Origin: Eggerthellaceae bacterium
GTDB taxonomy: Bacteria > Actinomycetota > Coriobacteriia > Coriobacteriales > Eggerthellaceae
Length of the DNA stretch: 5,570 nt
Assembly (NCBI GenBank): GCA_003452695.1
Contig: DMNP01000146.1
Coordinates: 1-5,570 of the forward strand
Direction: 5' to 3'
The notes beneath the pieces were generated by a model. It saw only the letters and a program-made list of their open reading frames with translations. It did not search any database and was not told where the DNA came from. A program made the translations under genes and the position numbers. Numbering within the stretch: position 1 is the first letter of the stretch; each line of letters starts with the position of its first letter. Below are positions 1 to 5,408 of the stretch, piece by piece.

Positions 1-8
1 TGCCGTTC

Positions 9-52
9 AAAGCCCGCCTCGCGTAGCAGCTAGTACGCGTCGGCGGGCTTTT
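9..52. terminator. Bipartite rho-independent terminator, possibly bidirectional
   Basis: A perfect outer stem pairs AAAGCCCGCC (9-18) with GGCGGGCTTT (42-51). An inner stem pairs CGCGTA (20-25) with TACGCG (34-39) around an 8-base loop, leaving only 1-2 bases unpaired between the stems. On the plus strand the hairpin runs into TTTT (49-52); on the minus strand the tail is TTT. It lies about 150 bases past the stop of the acidic-protein gene on the minus strand, so it can end that transcript. It may also end a plus-strand gene lying left of the window. The structure is seen directly; the direction of use is inferred. Confidence 0.85.
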
Positions 53-203
53 CACGTCAATTCGGGGTGCCACGGGCGCCCTCGCTGACTCACCGTGGGC
101 GTCTGCGGCTTGGTGTTTTGGTGCGCGTGATGCTCCACCTCGGCCTTTGGCTCTCGCTTATGGCGCGAAGGGTGCTGGTTGCGGGGGTGATTGTGGGAGG
201 GGG
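53..203. other. Intergenic spacer without a recognisable gene
   Basis: About 150 bases lie between the terminator and the stop of the acidic-protein gene. I see no open frame with a ribosome-binding site and no RNA gene. The only structure I noticed is a weak CCACGG/CCGTGG pair near 69-98, too loose to call. It is probably the 3' untranslated tail of the leftward transcript. Confidence 0.5.
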
Positions 204-1010
204 CTAGTGGGGGAGGCGGCGTTTTAGTTTGTTGGGGAGCAGGAAGCCGAAATCGTCCATGAGCTCTTCGTAGGTTTCTTTCAGCTCCTTTGCCGTGGCG
301 GCGCCCTCGCGCGCTATTACGTTCAGGTCCTCGGTTGCTTGGGTCACGCCTTCGCGCGTGATGCCAAGGTCCATGTCCTCGCGCTTCGATTTCAGCTTCT
401 TTCCGCCGGATTCAACGGCTTCCGCAGCGCGGTCCACCTGTTTTTCGGCGGCACCGCGCACCTTGTCCAGCTGCACTTCGGCAGTGCCCCGCGCCTTGTC
501 CAGTTGCACTTCGGCCTTCTTGCGCGCCTTATTTCCGTGAAAACCCGCAATGCTCGCCATTTTCTGCAAGTAGCTGGGATCGCCCGTCTTCCCGGCGGTT
601 GCGTCTGAAAGCTCGGATGCGCCCGAGGCTCCTTCGTCGGGACCGTCCTCTTCGTCGCTTTCGTCGTCTTCGTCATCCGTGTAGTAGCATTCGATTTCGA
701 CGCCGTCTTCTTCGATGATGAACCCTATTTCGTTGCCTTCTTCGTCCACGAGGTAGGCGACGATGTCGTCTTCATCGATTTCCAGTTCGATCGCATCGCC
801 TTCTGCCTCTTGGTCGATGTCATGGGTTGCAGTCGCCAGCTCCGTTTCCGTAAGGTAGTCGCTCGCGTCGTAGCCCTCGTAGAAGTATTCGACTTCCTGG
901 CCGTTTTCGTTCAGGGCAAAGCCGATTTCGTTGTCGTCCTCGTCCAAGATGTAATACACGATGTCGTCTTCGGAGTATTCCAGTTCTACCGTCTCGAAGT
1001 CTTCTGCCAT
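204..1010 (-). CDS. Acidic protein of unknown function with two kinds of internal repeats (268 aa)
   Basis: I do not recognise this protein. The ATG at 1008-1010 is chosen because GAAAGG (minus strand, 1019-1024) lies just upstream; a GTG three codons earlier falls inside that ribosome-binding site. Residues 8-44 and 74-110 are two copies of one Glu/Asp-rich, probably beta-strand unit sharing DDIV and NEIGF, identical at about 21 of 37 positions by my count. An acidic linker follows (about 111-135, DDEDDESDEEDG). Residues 161-197 contain 11-residue repeats of the type KAEVQLDKARG, predicted amphipathic helix resembling LEA or apolipoprotein repeats. The C-terminus (about 218-268) looks helical and ends in a basic KLKRRLPH. 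There is no signal peptide or membrane segment, so a cytoplasmic location is likely. It lies 51 bases downstream of smpB on the same strand and is probably co-transcribed. Function unknown; a scaffold, chaperone-like or stress role would be a guess. Confidence 0.8.
   Translation of the reverse strand: MAEDFETVELEYSEDDIVYYILDEDDNEIGFALNENGQEVEYFYEGYDASDYLTETELATATHDIDQEAEGDAIELEIDEDDIVAYLVDEEGNEIGFIIEEDGVEIECYYTDDEDDESDEEDGPDEGASGASELSDATAGKTGDPSYLQKMASIAGFHGNKARKKAEVQLDKARGTAEVQLDKVRGAAEKQVDRAAEAVESGGKKLKSKREDMDLGITREGVTQATEDLNVIAREGAATAKELKETYEELMDDFGFLLPNKLKRRLPH
461..515 (-). repeat. 33-base in-frame direct repeat encoding an 11-residue helical unit
   Basis: A 22-base segment at 461-482 recurs at 494-515 with one mismatch and a 33-base offset. 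It encodes the successive units KAEVQLDKARG and TAEVQLDKVRG (residues 165-186 of the acidic protein); a third, more diverged copy (AAEKQVDRAAE) follows. An 11-residue period is typical of amphipathic helices of the LEA/apolipoprotein kind. The near identity of the DNA indicates recent duplication or ongoing repeat-number change. Confidence 0.8.
681..989 (-). repeat. Diverged tandem duplication of an acidic unit (198-base period)
   Basis: The two N-terminal units of the acidic protein (residues 8-44 and 74-110) are offset by 66 residues. At DNA level the 14-mer ACGATGTCGTCTTC occurs at 958-971 and again at 760-773, exactly 198 bases apart, which supports duplication rather than chance low complexity. 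The units have diverged elsewhere, so the event is older than the 33-base repeat. Confidence 0.7.
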
Positions 1011-1061
1011 GGTCTGCACCTTTCGCTTGCAATTGCGTCTTCGGGGGGCGGGGCGCCTGTT

Positions 1062-1529
1062 CTAGCGGCTTCGTTCCTTCATGGCGCGGTCGATGTCGCG
1101 CTGGGCGTCGCGCTTGGCTATCGCCTGCCGTTTGTCGTATACCTTCTTGCCACGCGCCAGTGCCAACTCCACCTTCACCAGGGAGTTTTCCTTGAAATAC
1201 ATAGATACCGGCACGAGTGTCAGGCCCTTCTCGCGCGTCTTCTGGTCCAGCAGGCGTATCTCGCGCCTGTGCAGCAGCAGCTTGCGCTTGCGGTCGGGGT
1301 CGACGTTTGCAATGTTGCCGTTCGAATAGGGCGCTATGTGCACGTTATGCAGCCATACCTCGCCGCCGCGAATCAGCGCGAAGCAGTCGGTGAGCTGGCA
1401 GTTGTTTTCGCGCAGCGACCGTACCTCGGTGCCGGTAAGCTCGATGCCAGCTTCATAGGTTTCCAAGATTTCGTATTCGTGGTAGGCGCGCCGGTTCTTG
1501 GCTATCGGCTTTCTCGTGCGTGGCTCCAT
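1062..1529 (-). CDS. smpB: SsrA (tmRNA)-binding protein SmpB
   Basis: SmpB binds tmRNA and brings it to the A site of stalled ribosomes, so that trans-translation can free the ribosome and tag the unfinished protein. The 155-aa product matches the usual family length and is recognisable throughout: NRRAYHEYEILETYEAGIEL (12-31) followed by TGTEVRSLR (32-40), HNVHIAPY (61-68), RKLLLH (82-87), and the basic ARGKKVYDKRQ (125-135) leading into the C-terminal tail that enters the ribosomal decoding centre. The ATG at 1527-1529 is chosen because AAGGAG lies 8 bases upstream and the protein then starts as the family does; an in-frame extension of 40 residues upstream has no family resemblance and overlaps the previous gene. 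The start overlaps the stop of the 92-aa gene (TAATG), suggesting translational coupling. The tmRNA gene itself is not visible in this window. Confidence 0.97.
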   Translation of the reverse strand: MEPRTRKPIAKNRRAYHEYEILETYEAGIELTGTEVRSLRENNCQLTDCFALIRGGEVWLHNVHIAPYSNGNIANVDPDRKRKLLLHRREIRLLDQKTREKGLTLVPVSMYFKENSLVKVELALARGKKVYDKRQAIAKRDAQRDIDRAMKERSR

Positions 1530-1807
1530 TACCAATACTCCTTCGTGCGCCGTTTGCGCCGCTTCTTCTCGGGTCTGAAATCCAGGGCCAGCTGTCCGTC
1601 GATAACGTCGCTGTTCGCAGTTTTGCGCTCCACTTTGGTAATGTTCCACGATGCGGCGTCTTTGCCGAATATGTCGAGCATGCGCAAGCGGGCGTCGCGC
1701 TGATTGTCCTTGGTTCCCATCCGCGCATCGCTGTCGAATTCGAACACGCCGGAGCCGCGGACGTCCGCGGCGGCGGGAGACTGGTAATGTGCGAGATAGG
1801 TCGTCAT
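1529..1807 (-). CDS. Small basic-tailed protein of unknown function, coupled to smpB (92 aa)
   Basis: I do not recognise a named family. The start at 1805-1807 is supported by GAGGAA 7 bases upstream and by the extended -10 promoter close before it; longer in-frame starts would run through the promoter. The N-terminal half (MTTYLAHYQS, then VFEFDSDAR and a helical GTKDNQRDARLRMLDIFGKD, residues 31-50) looks like a small folded domain with WNITKVERK (54-62). The protein ends in a strongly basic tail, KKRRKRRTKEYW (81-92), which suggests nucleic-acid or ribosome contact. No signal peptide or membrane segment is seen. Its TAA shares one base with the smpB ATG, so the two are probably made together. 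A role near ribosome rescue or RNA metabolism is inferred only from the position and the tail. Confidence 0.85.
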   Translation of the reverse strand: MTTYLAHYQSPAAADVRGSGVFEFDSDARMGTKDNQRDARLRMLDIFGKDAASWNITKVERKTANSDVIDGQLALDFRPEKKRRKRRTKEYW

Positions 1808-1841
1808 GGGCGGGTTCCTCTGCATGGTTGCTTGGTCAGCA

Positions 1842-1850
1842 ATCATACCA
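1842..1850 (-). promoter_or_regulatory. Extended -10 promoter for the 92-aa gene/smpB transcript
   Basis: On the minus strand TGGTATGAT gives a TGn-TATGAT extended -10 element. A start of transcription near 1835 would leave a leader of about 28 bases before the ATG at 1807. No good -35 hexamer is present at 16-18 bases spacing (ACGCCC at 17), as is common for extended -10 promoters. The CACGTG palindrome (1849-1854) abuts the element. Confidence 0.6.
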
Positions 1851-1925
1851 CGTGTGGGCCGTCTGGGCGTTCTGTGTGAATTCGGCTTACAAAATGACGC
1901 TTCCTTTGCATTTTGGCGCAGCAAC

Positions 1926-1938
1926 CAACGGCACGTTG
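1926..1938. promoter_or_regulatory. Palindrome overlapping the transpeptidase promoter; possible operator
   Basis: CAACG (1926-1930) and CGTTG (1934-1938) form a perfect inverted repeat around GCA. A second, nested pairing, AGCAAC (1920-1925) with GTTGCT (1935-1940), is also possible. The right arm covers the TG and the first base of the extended -10 at 1937-1945, the position where a repressor would block RNA polymerase. An arm of five bases can arise by chance, so binding is only suggested. Confidence 0.3.
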
Positions 1939-1945
1939 CTACAAT
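1937..1945 (+). promoter_or_regulatory. Extended -10 promoter for the L,D-transpeptidase gene
   Basis: TGCTACAAT matches the TGn-TANAAT extended -10 pattern. The expected transcription start near 1952 gives a leader of about 32 bases before the ATG at 1984. A usable -35 is not obvious: CGCAGC lies at 17-base spacing, and TTGGCG (1913-1918) is about 21 bases away. Confidence 0.55.
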
Positions 1946-1983
1946 GTGCGCAATACAGCAAACCACGATGAGAAACGCGGCAC

Positions 1984-3906
1984 ATGGCATCTAAAATCCG
2001 AGGAAAACACGCGCGCGGGGCGAACAACGGCCTCGCCGATGCGTCCGAAAACAACGACGAAACAGCAGTCCTCGCCCCGGTGGACAAGGCGGCTGGCGAA
2101 GAAAGCGAACATACTGAACAACATGAGAAGGAAGCAACGGTTGCGCTGAGCGACCTGGCGGGCGACGACGCGATTGCCAACGATGCGGGCGAGACCGCGG
2201 CCCTTGCGGCAAAACCGGGCGAGGGCGCGGTGCAGGCGGTCGCAGCGCAGTCGGACGCACTGGACCAGACGGTCGCATTGCCCGATGCAGCTGCCCAGGC
2301 GGAGATGATTCCGGAACCCCCAGCCGCACCGGCTATGCTCCAGATCCCGAACATGTCCGCAACCCCGCAGATCATTCGCGAAGAGGACCCGTTGGCGGGC
2401 TTCGATGTGAACGCACAGGGCTTTCCCCTGAACGCCAGCGGGGCAGCCCCCGATTCCTTCGTGCCGGCGCCACAGGTGCCATCGTACAAGCGACGCCATG
2501 CGCTGAAAGCGTTCGGCATCACCTGCGGCGTGCTCATCGGCGTGCTGCTCGTTGCCTACGTCGTGGGCGCCGTCGTGTTCATGGGGCGCTTCCTGCCCAA
2601 TTCGGCAGTTAACGGCAAGGACATTTCGCTGAAGACCGATGCCGAGGTTGCAGACGTTATCGAGGACATGGCGGCATCGTACCAGCTCGATGCCATTGGC
2701 GGTAGCTTCTCGTACCGCACGACCGCCGAGCAAATCGGCATGGACGTGGATACGAACGCCATCATCAAGACCATGCACGACGACCAGAACCCCTGGGCCT
2801 GGCCTCTGCTCATCATACGTCAGGACCACGACGAGACGGGCGTGCTGAAGGTGGACTACGACAAAGCAGCGCTGACCGCCGACCTTACCGAGCAGATAGC
2901 CAAGTTCAACGAAAACGCCACGCCGCCGGTGAACGCCACCATCATGTACGACGAGGCGACGAAGGCCTTCAAGGTGAAGCCCGAAGAGCAGGGCACGCAG
3001 CTGAACCCCGATGCCGTGGTGGCGGTTATAACCAAGGCGGTGCCGGAGTTGCAGTCCAAGGTCGTGCTCGACGACGAACAGCGCATACAGCCCACCGTCT
3101 TCTCGAACGACCAGCGGCTTATCGATGCGGCGCAGATAGCATCGGGTCTGGTTTCGGCCGATCTGACGCTTGTCTTGGACGGCCAGAACGTGGGCGAGGT
3201 GAACGGCGAAGCCCTTTCGGGATTCGTGACCATCGACGAGAACTTCGCCGTAACGTTCAACGAGGAGGGGCTGAACGCATGGGTCGAAGAGCTGGCGAGC
3301 TCGTATAACACGGTGGGCAGCGAGCGCAACTATACGCGCCCCGATGGCAAGCAGATATCCGTGCGCGGGGGCTCGTATGGCTGGGAGATAGACGTCGACG
3401 CATTGCGGGATGCGCTTATCGAAGGCGTGAAAGCTGGTGCGAAGACGCAAATCGAGGTGCCCTGCATTTCGACCGCTGTGGCGTTCAGGGGCGCGGGGTC
3501 GCCTGATTGGGGCACGCGCTATCTAGACGTGGACCTGTCCGAGCAATACGTGCGCTTCTATGGCGATAACGGTCAGATCATCTGGGAGACGGCGTGCATT
3601 ACGGGGTCTCCCGATGGCGAACACGACACCGTTCCCGGCGTGTGGTACATCAACAACAAGGAAAGCCCGTCGAAGCTCATCGGCTACGAGCACGGCAGGA
3701 AGATATACGAGACCATGGTGCAGTACTGGATGGCGTTCGAGGGCAATGGCATCGGGTTCCACGATGCTTCGTGGCAGCCTTCATTTGGCGGCAGCATGTA
3801 TTCCCAGGGCTACGGCAGCCACGGCTGCGTGAACCTGCCTCCCGCCATGGCGCAATCGCTCTACGACATCTGCGAAATCGGCGACGTGGTCATCGTGCAT
3901 TCGTAG
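1984..3906 (+). CDS. Membrane-anchored L,D-transpeptidase (YkuD domain), 640 aa
   Basis: L,D-transpeptidases use an active-site cysteine to make 3-3 cross-links in peptidoglycan or attach proteins to it, and resist most penicillins. Layout: residues 1-167 are an Ala/Glu/Asp/Pro-rich tail, probably disordered and cytoplasmic; YKRRH (168-172) precedes one transmembrane helix (about 174-200), giving an N-in, C-out protein. Residues about 205-490 resemble PG_binding_4/VanW-type repeats, probably two (around 285-355 and 395-485). Residues about 512-640 are the YkuD domain, with upstream GFHD (His593) and the catalytic SHGCVNLP (His613, Cys615, Asn617) intact. The ribosome-binding site is weak, with only GAGA-like bases upstream, but the ATG at 1984 follows directly from the promoter and no better start is seen. 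It is transcribed divergently from the smpB cluster, and its last 17 bases overlap the end of the convergent phosphatase gene. Substrate and exact class are inferred from the family. Confidence 0.93.
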   Translation: MASKIRGKHARGANNGLADASENNDETAVLAPVDKAAGEESEHTEQHEKEATVALSDLAGDDAIANDAGETAALAAKPGEGAVQAVAAQSDALDQTVALPDAAAQAEMIPEPPAAPAMLQIPNMSATPQIIREEDPLAGFDVNAQGFPLNASGAAPDSFVPAPQVPSYKRRHALKAFGITCGVLIGVLLVAYVVGAVVFMGRFLPNSAVNGKDISLKTDAEVADVIEDMAASYQLDAIGGSFSYRTTAEQIGMDVDTNAIIKTMHDDQNPWAWPLLIIRQDHDETGVLKVDYDKAALTADLTEQIAKFNENATPPVNATIMYDEATKAFKVKPEEQGTQLNPDAVVAVITKAVPELQSKVVLDDEQRIQPTVFSNDQRLIDAAQIASGLVSADLTLVLDGQNVGEVNGEALSGFVTIDENFAVTFNEEGLNAWVEELASSYNTVGSERNYTRPDGKQISVRGGSYGWEIDVDALRDALIEGVKAGAKTQIEVPCISTAVAFRGAGSPDWGTRYLDVDLSEQYVRFYGDNGQIIWETACITGSPDGEHDTVPGVWYINNKESPSKLIGYEHGRKIYETMVQYWMAFEGNGIGFHDASWQPSFGGSMYSQGYGSHGCVNLPPAMAQSLYDICEIGDVVIVHS

Positions 3907-4537
3907 GCAAGGGCGATGGGTCGGCGGGATCGTAGGGGCGTACCTGCGTGAAATGCACGGCGGGACCCGACAGGTCCACGTCGACGCGATAGCCCTTGCA
4001 GTTGCCCACGTTCCATTCCCAATACGAGCGCTTGTCGTCGGATAGCTTGGTCAGCCCGGCCATCATCGTGCCGCCGTGCGCCACGAGCACGACGAGCCGC
4101 TCGCCCCGCGCTGCGGCGGATCGCAGCAGGTTTTCCAGCGCCGAGCACACGCGGTCGCACAGCATGTCCATGCTCTCGCCCCCCGGGCATTGGCCCAGGC
4201 ACATGCCATCCACCCATGCGCGGTACTCGTCATCGTCTTCCATATCGGCAGCGCTGCGTCCCGCAAATGCGCCGAAATCCATTTCCTGGATGCCGTCGAC
4301 GATTACTTGCTCGGCATCGGGGAACATGATCGCAGCGGTTTCGTGCGTGCGCTGCAGGGAGGACACGTACACGCGCTTCACCTCGGGATGCGTGCCGGCA
4401 GCCCGGGCCTCGGCTCGTCCGGTTTCGCTGAGGGGCTGGTCTACTGCGCCCACATACTGCCGCAGGGCATTGCCGGGTGTCTGCCCGTGCCTGATGATGA
4501 TGAGTTCCATGTCGGGAATGTGCACGCTATCCTTCAT
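3890..4537 (-). CDS. Histidine phosphatase, probable alpha-ribazole-5'-phosphate phosphatase (CobC-like)
   Basis: This is a branch-2-sized histidine phosphatase/phosphoglycerate mutase family enzyme (215 aa). The phosphate-accepting RHGQT is at 16-20 (His17), followed by a YVGAVDQPLSETG segment, SSLQRTHETA (Arg63), EMDFGAFAG (Glu85) and the second catalytic His in VAHGG (His154); all key residues are intact. PGGES (118-122) is typical of CobC and related enzymes. CobC removes the phosphate from alpha-ribazole phosphate or cobalamin phosphate in lower-loop assembly. That assignment (cobC) rests mainly on the adjoining CobU-like gene, because this family has many specificities. The ATG at 4535-4537 has AAAGG about 8 bases upstream; the later Met10 has none. 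The gene start lies inside the end of the CobU-like gene (11-base overlap), so coupled translation is likely. Its 3' end runs 17 bases into the transpeptidase gene. Confidence 0.85.
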   Translation of the reverse strand: MKDSVHIPDMELIIIRHGQTPGNALRQYVGAVDQPLSETGRAEARAAGTHPEVKRVYVSSLQRTHETAAIMFPDAEQVIVDGIQEMDFGAFAGRSAADMEDDDEYRAWVDGMCLGQCPGGESMDMLCDRVCSALENLLRSAAARGERLVVLVAHGGTMMAGLTKLSDDKRSYWEWNVGNCKGYRVDVDLSGPAVHFTQVRPYDPADPSPLPTNAR

Positions 4538-5408
4538 GCGGGACGCCTTTTAAAACCGAGGGAATACCGCACACCATGTGCACCACCGCGTCCGCTCGCT
4601 CGGCCAAGGCGCACGTCAGCCGCCCGACTTCCTCGCGCCATGCGCGCTCGGTACGATCGAGCGGGACGATGCCGGCGCCGATGTCGGTGCAGATGACCAC
4701 GGGGCGTTCGGCCAGATCGTCGATGGAGGGCAGCTCTTCGGGCAGCCCGCGTTCGGGTATGAACGCGATATCGTCTTCCGTAAAGCCCAGGCTGTGCGCA
4801 TAGCTGCGCTTGCCCGTTGCGATGCCGCCCGTTATAAGGACCATGGATGCGCTTCCTTTCCTCGTTTCCCCGTTTGCGGTGCTGCCGGGTTCCTTTACGC
4901 AGGTTGCGGGATTGCTGGTCAATGCGGGTTCCGCTCGGCGGCCGCTCGCGTCCTTTACGATGCGGGGAATGCCCGCAACCACTTCGACGACCAGGTCTGC
5001 CCGTTGTGCTATGGCGCACGACAACGCGCCGATGCGTTCGATGTAGGCCCGCGTGAACTCGCCGTAATCGTAGCCGTCGCGCCCCACGTCGTTTCCGACG
5101 AACACGGCGTTGTCGAACGATAAAACCTCTTCGACAGCCTTGTCCAGATCGTTCGCCACCAGGTTTCCCAGATCTTCCAGCAGCACCGTGCGGCCTTCCC
5201 GCGGGCAGGGTTGCCCATCGGCTATTTCGGCTGTTATGAAGCCTGCGCCTTCGCGCATGCGCCGATGGCGCGCTATCCTGCGCTCCGTTTCGGCATCGCC
5301 GTGGCGCATCGTGGCAGCGTACACGTGGGGGCCCGGAAACGAGAGGGCAAGCTTTTCGGCAAAGGCGCTCTTGCCCGAAGACGCCCCGCCGATTACCAGC
5401 GCTATCAT
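4527..5408 (-). CDS. cobU: Double CobU-like protein (adenosylcobinamide kinase/guanylyltransferase fusion), 293 aa
   Basis: CobU phosphorylates adenosylcobinamide and then transfers GMP, forming AdoCbi-GDP for attachment of the lower ligand. Family members are single domains of about 180 aa; this product carries two. Domain 1 (1-152) has the P-loop GGASSGKS (7-14), an RIARHRRMR stretch whose His48 aligns with the guanylylated His of CobU, LLED (76-79), NDVG (106-109) and AGIP (145-148). After a 36-residue linker (153-188, Ala/Ser/Thr/Glu-rich) comes domain 2 (189-293), with a second P-loop GGIATGKR (194-201; Arg replaces the usual Ser/Thr), DIGAGIVP (242-249), and CGIPSVLKG near the end. Domain 2 lacks the His segment and is only about 105 aa. 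The ATG at 5408 is the only start consistent with the family, since a stop lies 7 codons upstream; its ribosome-binding site is poor (AAGGGA, about 13 bases away). Which domain is active is unknown. Confidence 0.85.
   Translation of the reverse strand: MIALVIGGASSGKSAFAEKLALSFPGPHVYAATMRHGDAETERRIARHRRMREGAGFITAEIADGQPCPREGRTVLLEDLGNLVANDLDKAVEEVLSFDNAVFVGNDVGRDGYDYGEFTRAYIERIGALSCAIAQRADLVVEVVAGIPRIVKDASGRRAEPALTSNPATCVKEPGSTANGETRKGSASMVLITGGIATGKRSYAHSLGFTEDDIAFIPERGLPEELPSIDDLAERPVVICTDIGAGIVPLDRTERAWREEVGRLTCALAERADAVVHMVCGIPSVLKGVPHEG
4842..4862 (-). promoter_or_regulatory. Strong internal ribosome-binding site and ATG before the second CobU-like domain
   Basis: Inside the double-CobU gene, AGGAAAGGAAG (minus strand, 4852-4862) sits 7 bases before an in-frame ATG (4842-4844, Met189). 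This is the best ribosome-binding site in the window and falls exactly at the linker/domain 2 boundary. Translation from it would give a separate 105-aa product ending at 4527. Internal initiation is inferred. An alternative is that the site is a relic of two formerly separate genes. Confidence 0.5.

Noticed and set aside
1530..1649. Forty-residue N-terminal extension of SmpB to an upstream ATG
   Set aside because: The extension has no SmpB similarity, lies in another frame of the preceding gene, and the internal ATG at 1529 has a proper ribosome-binding site and the normal family start.
1808..1990. Longer version of the 92-aa protein, starting near 1990 with a hydrophobic stretch that could look like a signal peptide
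   Set aside because: It would cover both promoters and the divergent region. The GAGGAA site before 1807 and the lack of one at 1990 favour the short form.
1939..3450. 503-residue open frame on the minus strand opposite the transpeptidase gene
   Set aside because: It is Arg/His/Val-rich with no recognisable domain, as expected of the reverse complement of a G+C-rich gene; the opposite strand has a clear YkuD protein.
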